Counted from the first letter of the stretch, positions 55,152-64,000 are shown. The stretch is 64,000 nucleotides of DNA from Chondrinema litorale (GCF_026250525.1 NZ_CP111043.1:1787421-1851420); one strand, 5' to 3'. The notes: a model not told the origin generated them from the sequence alone. Made by a program: numbers and translations.

Positions 55152-55712
55152 TTAATTTATACTCTTGTTTATTTTAGCTGAAAGAATAAAGAATGAATTA
55201 TTGTGATTAATCTCTCTGATTTCGTAATCTATTCGATTACCAGATTTACGTCTAATATCAATAAAACCTAGGTTAGCACCAGGCTTATCAGGACGCTGAG
55301 GCATTTTCCTTCTCTCCTTGTATAAGTTCTTAAGTTCGTCTTCATTCATGTCGTTAATTTCCTCGAACCTTTCACCTATTTCTACTCCATCTTTTTGATC
55401 TATAAAATTACCAGAAGTAATTACATAGTAACTTTCTGTTTCACTAATTGCTAATACACCTACTCCTATTTCTCTTTCGTATTTGTTGGAGTAAATTTTC
55501 TTTGCAGAATAGTGATGAATATTTTGTCCCATCTCTACTACCAATGAGAAGATTCTTTTAGTTAATGTTTTTGCATTATCATTTTGCTGCAAGCTGATGT
55601 TGATCAACCCAATAGTATCCTGAGAAAAACTACCATGAAATGCAAGAGATATTGCATTTCTCTCTAAATCTTCATGGAACCTTCTCAAACTGAATGAATC
55701 ATAATATTCCAT
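55152..55712 (-). CDS. siaB: SiaB-family protein kinase (GHKL fold)
   Basis: 186 aa, cytosolic. The N-box-like helix SLVVEMGQNIHHYSAKK and the following IGVGVLAISETESYYVITSGNFID and GANLGFIDIRRKSG (G-box-like, ATP-lid region) fit the SiaB/DUF6272 kinase family. It is expected to phosphorylate the SiaC protein encoded immediately downstream; the pair is presumably translationally coupled. No SiaA phosphatase or SiaD cyclase gene is adjacent, so the output in this organism is unknown. Confidence 0.85.
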   Translation of the reverse strand: MEYYDSFSLRRFHEDLERNAISLAFHGSFSQDTIGLINISLQQNDNAKTLTKRIFSLVVEMGQNIHHYSAKKIYSNKYEREIGVGVLAISETESYYVITSGNFIDQKDGVEIGERFEEINDMNEDELKNLYKERRKMPQRPDKPGANLGFIDIRRKSGNRIDYEIREINHNNSFFILSAKINKSIN

Positions 55713-56030
55713 TTGGAGCTTTTTGTTTTAACTTACATCAAAAAATTCAGATCTTTTGTTTTTGTGTGTGATAAGACACATAACTGAATTATCTGATTTC
55801 TTAACTTGTTTTTAATGGGATTATTACTTCATTTAAATCATTTCAAATTCATTAAATTGGAGTAATAGTTAAACTATACTTACATGTAGTAATTGTCGTT
55901 TGACAATAAATTTTTGATCTTATTAAAATACGTTTGCATTTATCATCATAGAATAGTTCTTGCTAAGGCATTGGATATAATTTTTTAACTTCACATATAT
56001 TTATTTTTAATCTGAAAGGAAAAGTTTAGC
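55713..56030. other. Intergenic region siaB-DUF1573 gene
   Basis: About 320 AT-rich bases between divergent genes. No ORF, RNA structure or terminator was recognised; it should contain both promoters. Confidence 0.4.
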
Positions 56031-57146
56031 ATGGCAACTTTTTATAAAATATCAACTCTAGTATTATTAATTTTTAGCTTCTCATTTGAGGTTTCTGCCC
56101 AAGGAAAAATAAAATTTGAAAAAACAGCTCATGTTTTTGGCGATATAAAAGAGGAGGCTGGTCCAGCTGAAATTGAATTTAAATTTAAGAACGAAGGTAG
56201 AGAGCCTTTAAAACTTACTTCAGTGAGGGCATCATGCGGTTGTACTACACCAGAATGGAGCCAAGAAGAAATAGCTCCAGGTGCAGAAGGCAATGTTACA
56301 GCTTCTTATAATCCCAAAAACCGCCCCGGACAATTCAATAAATCTATTACAGTAAAAACTAATGGAGACCCAGAAGTAGTTGTTTTAAGAATTTCGGGAA
56401 ATGTTATTCCAAGACCTAAAGGTGTACAAGATTATTACCCGATGGAAATTGGCAACTTGCGTTTTAAAACTACTCACGTGTTTTTTGGAGATGTAATGCA
56501 CAATGGTACAGATACCGCTTCTACATTGGTGTACAACCAAGGCGATACTCCTGTAAAGCTAAATTTGGAAGCAAGCAGGCTGCCATCACACATTACCATG
56601 ACAGCAGATAATGATGTAGTTAATCCAAAAGATACAGTACGATTAAGTTTTACTTTTGATGCTGTAAAGAAAAGTGATTGGGGGTATAACTTTGATTACT
56701 TCAAATTCATTACAGACGATACAGATACACCTGAAAAAAGATTGAATATTTCTGCTACAATAAAAGAAAACTTTGGTGAAATATCAGCAGACATAAGCAG
56801 ACCAAAAGTGAAGTTTAACAAACTAAGTCACGACTTTGGCAAAGTATCTCAAAAAGACAAAGTTTCTACCTCTTTCACCATTACTAATGAAGGTGATGCA
56901 CCGCTTTTAATTAGAAAGACAAAAGCATCTTGTGGTTGTACTGCTACCAAACCCAATAAGACACAATTGGCTCCGGGAGAATCAACTACTATCGATGTTA
57001 CCTTTAATACTGGTTCTTACAAAGGAAAGCAAAAGAAAAGTCTTACGGTGATAGTAAATGACCCTGCAAGACCAATGACTACTCTTTGGATCGAGTCTGA
57101 TGTGCAAGTTGCTACAACAGATAACTCAAATGGTGGAGAAGAATAA
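56031..57146 (+). CDS. Secreted protein with two DUF1573 domains
   Basis: 371 aa with a signal peptide (STLVLLIFSFSFEVSAQ). Two DUF1573 Ig-like domains: residues about 25-125 (FEKTAHVFGDIKEEAGPAEIEFKF, SVRASCGCTTPEW, APGAEGNVTASYNPKNRPGQF) and about 255-355 (FNKLSHDFGKVSQKDKVSTSFTITNEG, TKASCGCTA, LAPGESTTIDVTFNTG). The CGC motif in each is characteristic. The middle region is a degenerate third Ig-like domain. Abundant in Bacteroidota envelopes; molecular role unknown. Confidence 0.88.
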   Translation: MATFYKISTLVLLIFSFSFEVSAQGKIKFEKTAHVFGDIKEEAGPAEIEFKFKNEGREPLKLTSVRASCGCTTPEWSQEEIAPGAEGNVTASYNPKNRPGQFNKSITVKTNGDPEVVVLRISGNVIPRPKGVQDYYPMEIGNLRFKTTHVFFGDVMHNGTDTASTLVYNQGDTPVKLNLEASRLPSHITMTADNDVVNPKDTVRLSFTFDAVKKSDWGYNFDYFKFITDDTDTPEKRLNISATIKENFGEISADISRPKVKFNKLSHDFGKVSQKDKVSTSFTITNEGDAPLLIRKTKASCGCTATKPNKTQLAPGESTTIDVTFNTGSYKGKQKKSLTVIVNDPARPMTTLWIESDVQVATTDNSNGGEE

Positions 57147-57160
57147 AATATAAATCTCTT

Positions 57161-57199
57161 AAAAAAAAGAGAGGCCCTTTTAAGAGCCTCTCTTTTTTT
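57161..57199. terminator. Bidirectional intrinsic terminator
   Basis: AAAAAAGAGAGGC / GCCTCTCTTTTTT, a 13-bp stem with a ten-base loop. It overlaps the last bases of the convergent peptidase gene. Confidence 0.9.
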
Positions 57200-58700
57200 A
57201 TTTTAAGTTTCCTGCATTTTTTATTATCTGATAATAAAAGACGATTGACTTTTTGTAATCTTCTATGCTCAATCGCTCATTAATATCATGAAATCCGATT
57301 GGATCTGTAATCGGTGTAAAGCGGTAAATATTTTCACAAATCTCATTGTAGTATCTAGAGTCAGTTCCACCTACAACCAAATAAGGAGCTACATTCACTT
57401 CTGGAAATATTTGTAAAATACTCTTCTCAATTAGTTTAAAGCCACCATTGCTAGTTGGAGACACTGGTGAAGGCTCACTCAAGAAATTCCCTTTTTCTAC
57501 TACTATTCTATCATCAGCAACTACTTCCTTAATATGAGCCACAACATCATCAGTTGTTTCACCTGGTAAAATTCTAAAGTTAACAGTAGCCTTAGCTTTT
57601 GTAGGCAATACATTGTCTTTGTACCCACTATTAAAAATGGTTGGCGCAGTAGTAGTTCTTACAGTTGCATTCCCTACTGATGAGCCTTCGTAAATCTTTA
57701 CCATCAAACCTTCAAAAAGCCATAAATTGGCAAATACGATTCTTTCTGCAAAAGGCATTAATGGACCAATATTTAATAAAAACTCTTTTGCGGGTGGTGT
57801 TAACCTAGATTCTGGTTGTTGCTGTCTAAGTTTTACAATGGCATTAGATAATACTTCTATAGCCAAATCGTCTCCGGGCATAGAAGAGTGCCCACCGGGT
57901 AAATCTACAGAAAGAGTAGCTGAAATAAAGCCCTTCTCTGCAATACCAACTAAAGCAACTGGAGCAGTAACATTAGGGATCTTATTGGTAGTGATGATAC
58001 CACCTTCGTCCATCACAAACTCAGGGTAAACTTTCTCAGACTTTAGTAATTCTACAATAATTTTTGCACCTTCTTCTCCACCAAGTTCTTCATCGTGACC
58101 AAAGGCAAAATATATGGTTCTTTCTGGTTTATAACCTTCACGAAGTAGCTTTTCGGCAGCTTCCATGTTACCAATTACACTAATCTTATCGTCTACAGCT
58201 CCACGACCCCAAATAAATCCATCTTTAATTTCACCACCAAATGGAGCTACATCCCAAATGCTATTAATGTTAGCTTTTAAATCGTCTGGAGCTTTTTCTG
58301 TTTTTAGAGATGACTGAGGTGCAGCAACTGGTACTACATCCATATGACCCATAAAAACCACTGGCTTTAAACTTGAATTTTTACCTTCCCATTTGTAAAG
58401 CAAACTAAATCTGTTTACAATCCTTTTTTCCAGAAGCGAATCTGTATAAGGATAGGTTTGCGCTAAGAATTTGGCGAAATCTAAAAAGGGAATAGAATCG
58501 AAATCTGCCTCACTTTCATGAGAAACTGTAGGTATTCTTATAGCAGAAGCAAATCTTTCAATAGCCGCTTCGTCTGTTTCTGGAATTTCAACTGGTTCAA
58601 CTGAAATATCTTTTGGTTTCATTTGAATTGTATTCCATAGTAGCACTGCTACAAAGCATACAGAAAGCAAAAGAAAACCTAATAGTAGTTTTTTTATCAT
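57198..58700 (-). CDS. M20-family peptidase (carboxypeptidase PM20D1-like)
   Basis: 500 aa. An N-terminal membrane anchor (LLLGFLLLSVCFVAVLLW) places the enzyme outside the cytosol. Di-zinc M20 motifs: VVFMGHMDVVPV (His and Asp), GFIWGRGAVDDK (bridging Asp), GHDEELGGEEGA (catalytic Glu-Glu), and a late VVGGTDSRYY with a final His in PIGFHDINERL. The dimerisation domain lies between (ATLSVDLPGGHSSMP). Likely hydrolyses N-acyl amino acids or dipeptides. Monocistronic. Confidence 0.9.
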   Translation of the reverse strand: MIKKLLLGFLLLSVCFVAVLLWNTIQMKPKDISVEPVEIPETDEAAIERFASAIRIPTVSHESEADFDSIPFLDFAKFLAQTYPYTDSLLEKRIVNRFSLLYKWEGKNSSLKPVVFMGHMDVVPVAAPQSSLKTEKAPDDLKANINSIWDVAPFGGEIKDGFIWGRGAVDDKISVIGNMEAAEKLLREGYKPERTIYFAFGHDEELGGEEGAKIIVELLKSEKVYPEFVMDEGGIITTNKIPNVTAPVALVGIAEKGFISATLSVDLPGGHSSMPGDDLAIEVLSNAIVKLRQQQPESRLTPPAKEFLLNIGPLMPFAERIVFANLWLFEGLMVKIYEGSSVGNATVRTTTAPTIFNSGYKDNVLPTKAKATVNFRILPGETTDDVVAHIKEVVADDRIVVEKGNFLSEPSPVSPTSNGGFKLIEKSILQIFPEVNVAPYLVVGGTDSRYYNEICENIYRFTPITDPIGFHDINERLSIEDYKKSIVFYYQIIKNAGNLK

Positions 58701-58823
58701 GTTAATTTAAATAATTGATCGTAACTGAAAAGTACAGTTTTATGTTTTCTAAAACAATAAAAAATTAACTTATCTATGATTTTTTTGTACTTTACCATGA
58801 TTAAAAAATAATATTATAACACC

Positions 58824-59357
58824 TTATCTAATTTTCAATTGGTAATAATCACTCAGTTGGTCATACACTGACTTAGATTCAAGGTAAGTAAATCCATTTT
58901 TCATTAAAAGCATTTTCGAAGCTTCGTTCAGTGGATTAATTATACCGATAAGCTCATTTAGGTTTTCAAATTGCAAGGCGTAATTAATCAAACTTTTTGT
59001 AATCTCGCTACCATAACCTTTTCGCCAAAACTCTGGCAATAATGCATAGCCTATTTCGGCACATTCTTTAGACATCAGTACTATCTTGCTTAAACCAATA
59101 ACTGTATTAGTATTTTTATCAAAGACTGCATAATAACCAAACTCATTATGCCTACCATTTACTTCCATTACAAAGTCGAACCTTTTAAGGCATTCTTCTT
59201 CATTCAAAGCTTTGCCCGTAATGTATTTCATGGTCTCATAATTCATACTTTGCCTTTTATATTCCGGCAACATTTTATGTATATACTTTTTAAATAATAT
59301 TCTATTACTTATAGGAGCTCCCAAAGGCGTTTGCTCCTTTAAATTTTCTGCATCCAT
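58824..59357 (-). CDS. GNAT-family N-acetyltransferase
   Basis: 177 aa, cytosolic. Acetyl-CoA binding motif A region: EIGYALLPEFWRKGYGSEITKSLINYAL, the typical RimJ/RimL-type 'GY.l.p..wgkGya' pattern. Then LNELIGIINPLNEASKMLLMKNGFTYL (motif B). It probably acetylates a small molecule or protein N-terminus. The gene starts 17 bases downstream of the ABC-F gene stop on the same strand, so both are likely cotranscribed. Confidence 0.86.
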   Translation of the reverse strand: MDAENLKEQTPLGAPISNRILFKKYIHKMLPEYKRQSMNYETMKYITGKALNEEECLKRFDFVMEVNGRHNEFGYYAVFDKNTNTVIGLSKIVLMSKECAEIGYALLPEFWRKGYGSEITKSLINYALQFENLNELIGIINPLNEASKMLLMKNGFTYLESKSVYDQLSDYYQLKIR

Positions 59358-59374
59358 ATGTAAAAATTAAATAT

Positions 59375-60964
59375 TTATAAAGCTATTACCTTATTCAGTT
59401 GCATTTCACTTTTAAACCATTGATCGTGAGAAATTACAATGAGTGTACCTTCATACTCAGACATGGTATCTGTGAGTACTTTCATGTTTTTTATATCGAG
59501 GTTATTGGTTGGCTCATCAAGTATAATTAAATCTGGTGATTGATTCTTGATCATAATGCAACAAAGGCAAATTCTTAACATTTCTCCCCCACTTAAAGCA
59601 ATACATTTTTTATCCCAACTTTCAGCACCAAATAAAAATCTATTTAATCTAATCTTCAGCTCATGTTCTGGAAGCGCATTTTCGTTGAAAGATTCTGCTT
59701 GTTCATAAACTGATAAAGCTCGATCTAACATAGTGTATTCTTGATCAATCATTACCCAGTCTTTCACATGAGTTGAAACAGTACCTTTTGTAGGTTTTAA
59801 TTGCTGAGTGAGTAATTTTATTAATGTTGACTTCCCACTTCCGTTGCCTCCTTCTAAAGCTATTCTATCACCAGAATATATGTTGAATGATTGATCTTTT
59901 TCGAATACATTCTTCTGCCTATTAAAAGTAAAGTTCATATTCGAAGCTTCAAATAGCAATTTGCCTTTATGCAAATTACTACTTTGAAAATCCGTTTTCA
60001 TTAGGTTTTCAGCCTGCTTTTTTGCTTTTAGTTGGGTAATGCTCTCCTGAGCCGAATCTAACTTTTTGGTTTGTCGCTGTTTAATAGTCGACATTGTTTT
60101 TTCGCTAGACTGCTTCAATGCATTTACGGTGAGTTTATCAGTTCCTTTATTTTGATGTTTCTTTTCTCCACGACTACTAGCTTTCTGTTTATTAGCAGCT
60201 ATTTCCCTTTGTTTTTTATGTTGAAGGTTAAGTGTTTTACTTTCATGCTCAATTTTTTGATTGAGCGCTAATTGCTGCTGTTCTTTCTGTTCTTCATAAA
60301 AGTCATAATTTCCACCATAGCTGTTTATACCATTTGGTGTTAACTCTGCAATTGTATCACAGAAATTAAGCAATGCTCTGTCGTGACTTACCATGCACAA
60401 ACCTGTATTTGTTTGCTTAACCCAATTGTACAATATTTCTCTCGAATGCACATCTAAATGGTTGGTTGGCTCATCCATTAGAACTATATCTGGTTTGATA
60501 AGCTCTATAGAAGCTAAAAGTGTTTTTGTTTTTTCTCCTCCACTTAATCTTGAGAAATCAGTCTCTAATGAATAGTTGATATTCCATTTGGCCAATGCTC
60601 TTTGCGCTTTTTCTTCAATTTCCCAATCATCTGCCAAAGTTTCAAAAAACGCAGTTTCTGTAGAACCTTCAGTTATTTTCTGTAATGCAAATATTTTGTC
60701 TGAAATACCTAATGCTTCAGAAATCGTTTTGTGAGCAAACTGTCCATAATGCTGTGGTAAATAATGGATAATACCTTGCCTTTCTACATTACCAGTAGTA
60801 GGTTCTAAATTACCAGCAAATATTTTTAATAAGACAGATTTTCCAGTACCATTATCGGCTACCAGACCAGTTACTTTTCCTCTTAAAATATTAAAATTAA
60901 CATTTTGAAATAGGGTTCTTCCTGCGGGAAGGGTGTATGATATATTTTGAGCTACTAATGTCAT
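59375..60964 (-). CDS. ABC-F family ATPase (ribosome-associated, possibly resistance-type)
   Basis: 529 aa with two ATPase domains and no membrane part. First domain: Walker A ADNGTGKSVLL, signature LSGGEKTKTLL, Walker B PDIVLMDEPTNHLD. Second: GGNGSGKSTLI, ALSGGEMLRICL, DLIILDEPTNNLD. A long, highly charged linker (about 235-325, Lys/Gln-rich) corresponds to the P-site tRNA-interacting motif. The first Walker A has Ala in place of the usual leading Gly. ABC-F proteins act on the ribosome in translation or antibiotic protection. The leader can form an 11-bp helix covering the start codon. Confidence 0.9.
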   Translation of the reverse strand: MTLVAQNISYTLPAGRTLFQNVNFNILRGKVTGLVADNGTGKSVLLKIFAGNLEPTTGNVERQGIIHYLPQHYGQFAHKTISEALGISDKIFALQKITEGSTETAFFETLADDWEIEEKAQRALAKWNINYSLETDFSRLSGGEKTKTLLASIELIKPDIVLMDEPTNHLDVHSREILYNWVKQTNTGLCMVSHDRALLNFCDTIAELTPNGINSYGGNYDFYEEQKEQQQLALNQKIEHESKTLNLQHKKQREIAANKQKASSRGEKKHQNKGTDKLTVNALKQSSEKTMSTIKQRQTKKLDSAQESITQLKAKKQAENLMKTDFQSSNLHKGKLLFEASNMNFTFNRQKNVFEKDQSFNIYSGDRIALEGGNGSGKSTLIKLLTQQLKPTKGTVSTHVKDWVMIDQEYTMLDRALSVYEQAESFNENALPEHELKIRLNRFLFGAESWDKKCIALSGGEMLRICLCCIMIKNQSPDLIILDEPTNNLDIKNMKVLTDTMSEYEGTLIVISHDQWFKSEMQLNKVIAL

Positions 60965-61029
60965 GATTTCTATTTGTAGAATGATTTGTTATTGCTGTAA
61001 AGGCAGGATGTGAATAAAAAATCATGACA
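60959..61029 (-). promoter_or_regulatory. Start-codon-covering inverted repeat and upstream ORF in the ABC-F leader
   Basis: On the minus strand, TGTCATGATTT (61029-61019) is perfectly complementary to AAATCATGACA (60969-60959), and the second arm contains the ABC-F start codon (60964-60962). The first arm contains an ATG (61025) opening a 42-codon ORF that runs past the ABC-F start in another frame, to 60897. Together this resembles translational attenuation as used by antibiotic-inducible genes. Inference only. Confidence 0.45.
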
Positions 61030-61227
61030 AAAAATTTAGTTTAACAATACTTCAAATATAGAGGATGAGCTGAAAAATGAGAATATAATTTTACAAATGG
61101 ACAAATTTTACTTTTTCAGGTTAAAATGAATGAATTACATCATTTTTTGTCATTTACCGAATGCCATTATTTATTGGTTTACGTATATAGCATTATTTAA
61201 CTCTAGCTCAAATTTAACTGTACCGTT

Positions 61228-61791
61228 ATGAAATGCACATTGATTATTTTATCGTTATTTTTTGCTTATAATGTTGCTGGTCAGACTATTTCAGAAAAAC
61301 TTGGCGGCGTAAAAACTGATTTTGAGTTTTATTCAAATGGTGAACTTTATCCAATTGTTAGCCAGCATATTTTTCCGGAAGAAAAAACTCATACGGTGAG
61401 TTCAGAATACAATAGAACATTGATGCTTGGTGATCCATCTCAGGTATATACCACAAACTCATTTATACTTTCTTTTGCTTCAAATTTTGATATCCATAAA
61501 GATTCACTTTATGAACAAGATAGAAAACAATCTTACTATGAACTAAAGCTATATGATGACTACGACAAACTAATAGGGGTTTATAGATTAGTAGACGTTG
61601 AAGAACACCCAAGAACAAAGTTTTTTCCAGGAAGAAAGTATGATTTTACTTCTGGTGAAAAGTTTGAGTTCCCTTATTATATATACAGTATTCAGATTGA
61701 TGAAATCCCTATGATTCTGCTAGATATGACTAAAAAAATTGATATCACTTATTCATTTGAAACTTGGAAACAAGAAAAAAATAAAAGCTGA
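61228..61791 (+). CDS. Secreted protein of unknown function
   Basis: 187 aa with a signal peptide (CTLIILSLFFAYNVAGQ). The mature domain is beta-rich with many aromatic residues (DFEFYSNGELYPIVSQHIFPEE; SYYELKLYDDYDKLIGVYRL; FTSGEKFEFPYYIYSIQID). No family recognised. It converges with the DoxX-like gene, leaving only three bases between the stops. Confidence 0.68.
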   Translation: MKCTLIILSLFFAYNVAGQTISEKLGGVKTDFEFYSNGELYPIVSQHIFPEEKTHTVSSEYNRTLMLGDPSQVYTTNSFILSFASNFDIHKDSLYEQDRKQSYYELKLYDDYDKLIGVYRLVDVEEHPRTKFFPGRKYDFTSGEKFEFPYYIYSIQIDEIPMILLDMTKKIDITYSFETWKQEKNKS

Positions 61792-61794
61792 TTT

Positions 61795-62418
61795 TTAGAG
61801 AACATACTTAAGCAGATAGTTTAATAGCATATTCATCAACTGAAGGATAGCAAAACCCGGAATAATGATTAACAAGCTAATTACTATGTTTTTAATATTT
61901 GGTTTATCTGTAACATTAAGAAAAAGCATTTTTAATATTGTTAGAAGTTTTTCTCTATTCATCAAAAGAATAGTAAACAAACAGAGTAAAAAGAAAATGG
62001 CATTTACTGTAGCTCCATGAGGGATTTGGTAAAAAACGTCCACCAAAACGATGTTTACTAAAATGGGAATCAGGATAAAAACTCCTAACAACCTCGTTTT
62101 TCTGGGGAATAATAAAATAGCTCCAATTATCTGTGTTATTCCAATAATGTAGGCATAGTAAACTGAATGCCCGAAAAATACCCATGTTAACTCAAACCCA
62201 GAAAGCTCACCGACAGGTCTCTCCAACATTTCTCCTTCAAAAACAAACTGACCTTGTACAAGCTTGGCATAACCATAAGCTAAAAGATAAAATCCAGCAT
62301 ATACACTTATTGCCAATTCAATCCGCTCTTTTTTGAAAAAGGATTGAATGCTATTCGTCATGGATTTATTAGTAAATGTTGTTTGCGACATGAAAATAAT
62401 AGATTTAAAAAAATTCAA
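61795..62418 (-). CDS. DoxX-like integral membrane protein
   Basis: Up to 207 aa. About five hydrophobic segments, in the order LAISVYAGFYLLAYGYAKLV, VYYAYIIGITQIIGAILLF, RLLGVFILIPILVNIVLVDV, ATVNAIFFLLCLFTILLM and IKNIVISLLIIIPGFAILQLM, fit the DoxX/SURF4-like fold. The start is uncertain: the longest frame begins at 62418, but Met10 (62391) or Met20 (62361) are equally plausible. Function unknown; family members include quinol-oxidase subunits and unassigned membrane proteins. Confidence 0.75.
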   Translation of the reverse strand: MNFFKSIIFMSQTTFTNKSMTNSIQSFFKKERIELAISVYAGFYLLAYGYAKLVQGQFVFEGEMLERPVGELSGFELTWVFFGHSVYYAYIIGITQIIGAILLFPRKTRLLGVFILIPILVNIVLVDVFYQIPHGATVNAIFFLLCLFTILLMNREKLLTILKMLFLNVTDKPNIKNIVISLLIIIPGFAILQLMNMLLNYLLKYVL

Positions 62419-62587
62419 TAATTAGCTTTTTCTTTTATGCATACAGGCACTACTTGCGACTGATGTTTCTGTGTGATTATATCTCCATATAATTCTGGCC
62501 TTCTTGTTTTTCCTTATCTGTAACCAACTTTTTAATTTGAAGCTATCAAATTCATTCTTAACAGAACTGACGCTGTATTTTTTTGCA

Positions 62588-62640
62588 TAAAAAAAGTCTG
62601 TAATTTCTGATTAGAGAAATATACAGACTTATTATTTGTA
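62588..62640 (-). terminator. Intrinsic terminator of purL
   Basis: On the minus strand, AAGTCTGTAtATTTCTCT / AGAAATTACAGACTT forms a long hairpin followed by TTTTTT. Confidence 0.8.
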
Positions 62641-62693
62641 AGTAAATGAGAAAAATGATGAAACGTCAATTAATTAACCTTTCAAAATTATCT

Positions 62694-64000
62694 TTATAAG
62701 ACTTTAGACTTCACCCACTCTCTAGCATTTACAAATGCTTGAATCCAAGGAGAAACTTCGTCTGCTGATCTTGTTTCGTCATAATATGCCCAGTTCCAAG
62801 GGAAAATTGTTCTTTCGAGGTGAGGCATAATCGCTAAATGTCTGCCATTTGCTGAGCTTATTGCTGCTGTATTGTAATCTGAGCCATTTGGATTACCCGG
62901 ATACGCCTGATAACTGTATTTACCAACAACATTGTAAGCACTTTCTTCCATTGGCATGTTGAATTTACCTTCGCCGTGAGCCACCCAAATTCCCATGCGT
63001 GTACCAGCAAGGTTATTAAACAATACCGAATCATTTTCAGGAATATCCATGTTTACAAAACCACACTCAAATTTACCTGAGGCATTATGCAACATCTTAG
63101 TTTTTTGTGGATGTTCTGGATTAAGCAAGTTAAGCTCAACCATTAACTGGCAACCATTACAAACACCTAAACTCAATGTATCTTCTCTTGCATAGAAGTT
63201 ATCCAATGCTTTTTTCGCTTTTTCATTATAAAGGAAAGCACCAGCCCAACCTTTTGCAGAACCCAATACATCTGAGTTAGAGAATCCACCAACAAAAACA
63301 ATAAAGTTTACATCTTCCAATGTCTCTCTTCCTGCGATTAGGTCGGTCATATGCACATCTTTTACATCGAAACCGGCGAGATACATAGAATAAGCCATCT
63401 CTCTATCACCATTTACCCCTTTCTCTCTGATGATGGCTGCTTTAACACCCGTTGGAGTTCTTCTTGTCGGATCGATGCCTAAATCTTTAAACTTACCTGT
63501 AAAACCAGCAGGGAATTTATAAGTAAGCTCTTGAGATTTATAGTTCTCGAATCTTTCTGTAGCTAGTGCTTCACCACTTTGCTTTTTATCTAAAAGATAA
63601 GAAGTTTTCATCCAAACATCACGAAGAGCATTTACATCAAATTCTTGAGAAGTGCCATTTTGTGAAATGCTTAGTTTTCTTGCTTCAACTACTTCACCAA
63701 GTACTTGTACTTCAACACCTGCATTTGCAAGAATTTCTTCTGCTTTGCTATCTGCACTAACTTGAACAATTACACTTGGATTTTCACTGAATAGTACACT
63801 TATCAAATCTTTGCTTTCAAAAGCATCCAGATTGATATTCATACCATAATTATTTCTAGCGAAGAGCATTTCTAACAATGCAGTTACCATACCTCCGGCA
63901 GAAATATCGTGTCCAGCTAAAATCTCATCATCAATAATTAATTGTTGTAATGTGTTGAAAGCTGTTGCAAAATATTCGGCACCTTTTACTTCTGGTACTT
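62694..64000 (-). CDS. purL: Phosphoribosylformylglycinamidine synthase, C-terminal part (cut by right window edge)
   Basis: De novo purine synthesis: ATP- and glutamine-dependent conversion of FGAR to FGAM. The frame is open through the right edge. The residues upstream of the first internal Met continue as PEVKGAEYFATAFNTLQQL...GHDISAGGMVTALLEMLFARN, a PurL synthetase motif, so the gene begins outside the window. The visible C-terminus is the class I glutamine amidotransferase domain: nucleophile Cys in LGVCNGCQLMVEL, FVGGFSNSDVLGSAKGWA, and the His in the IMPHLERTIFPWNW region. This is the large, fused PurL type. A terminator follows the stop. Confidence 0.95.
   Translation of the reverse strand, partial: VPEVKGAEYFATAFNTLQQLIIDDEILAGHDISAGGMVTALLEMLFARNNYGMNINLDAFESKDLISVLFSENPSVIVQVSADSKAEEILANAGVEVQVLGEVVEARKLSISQNGTSQEFDVNALRDVWMKTSYLLDKKQSGEALATERFENYKSQELTYKFPAGFTGKFKDLGIDPTRRTPTGVKAAIIREKGVNGDREMAYSMYLAGFDVKDVHMTDLIAGRETLEDVNFIVFVGGFSNSDVLGSAKGWAGAFLYNEKAKKALDNFYAREDTLSLGVCNGCQLMVELNLLNPEHPQKTKMLHNASGKFECGFVNMDIPENDSVLFNNLAGTRMGIWVAHGEGKFNMPMEESAYNVVGKYSYQAYPGNPNGSDYNTAAISSANGRHLAIMPHLERTIFPWNWAYYDETRSADEVSPWIQAFVNAREWVKSKVL

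Noticed and set aside
62419..62640. Open minus-strand frame without start codon (about 60 codons, Lys/Arg-rich) between purL and the DoxX-like gene
   Set aside because: No usable start and it passes through the purL terminator; probably chance openness.
1..64000. CRISPR arrays, insertion sequences, rRNA genes
   Set aside because: No regularly spaced direct repeats, transposase frames or rRNA-like sequence were seen.

Overview
The window looks like a chromosomal segment of a marine or soil member of the Bacteroidota, most likely Cytophagales/Flammeovirgaceae-like. Pointers are the AT-rich DNA, a short 288-residue primary sigma factor, TAnnTTTG-type promoter boxes, an S16 protein with a long Ala/Glu tail, single-gene MacB/FtsX permeases, a SiaB-SiaC pair, and many secreted proteins of unknown function. 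No prophage, IS element, CRISPR array or rRNA was seen, and there is no conventional tRNA gene.

Layout. 1-7.6 kb: start of a secreted protein (cut by the left edge), dxr-rseP, recQ, and tsaE-ald (overlapping). 8-17.7 kb: GMC oxidoreductase, pruA, TauE/SafE permease, TonB-like protein, Tat-exported Gfo/Idh oxidoreductase, ABC permease. 18-28.5 kb: cNMP/CBS/DUF294 protein, a lipoprotein, a transglycosylase-like protein, a heparinase-II/III-like lyase, rpoD, ABC permease. 28.5-34.6 kb: rpsP, alpha/beta hydrolase, leuS, TPR-like protein, nitroreductase. 34.7-40.2 kb: an unusual 325-aa protein and rtcB, with structured non-coding DNA on both sides of rtcB, then three envelope proteins. 40.2-46.7 kb: a long inverted repeat, a GH127-type glycosidase, an ECF sigma/DGPF pair, and a frameshifted secreted protein. 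50.4-64 kb: DUF3291, TlpA-like protein, ceramidase-like protein, xerD, siaBC, DUF1573 protein, M20 peptidase, GNAT, ABC-F, DoxX-like protein, and purL (cut by the right edge).

The most notable system is at 46.75-50.3 kb. A TROVE + VWA protein (bacterial Ro60 orthologue, Rsr) is followed on the same strand by three small RNAs that I read as bacterial Y RNAs, with an unknown 139-aa ORF between the second and third. All three RNAs share 5'-CCGTW-N8-TTACTTC, and the N8 segment pairs with a 3' strand that is followed by GCYTWTTRC. The N8 sequences differ but pairing is kept, which is covariation visible by eye. Two of the RNAs carry a circularly permuted tRNA-like module: T-arm, 3' acceptor strand, loop, 5' acceptor strand, then D-arm. 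The anticodon stem is replaced by the N8 helix. A WYL-type regulator is divergently transcribed, and the RNA ligase gene rtcB lies about 9 kb away, so the region reads as an RNA quality-control/repair neighbourhood. The Ro/Y-RNA concept is established, but this three-RNA arrangement, the motif pair and the 139-aa ORF are, to my knowledge, not standard annotation and would be missed by routine pipelines.

Limits: all structures were paired by hand. No folding, homology search or covariance model was run.
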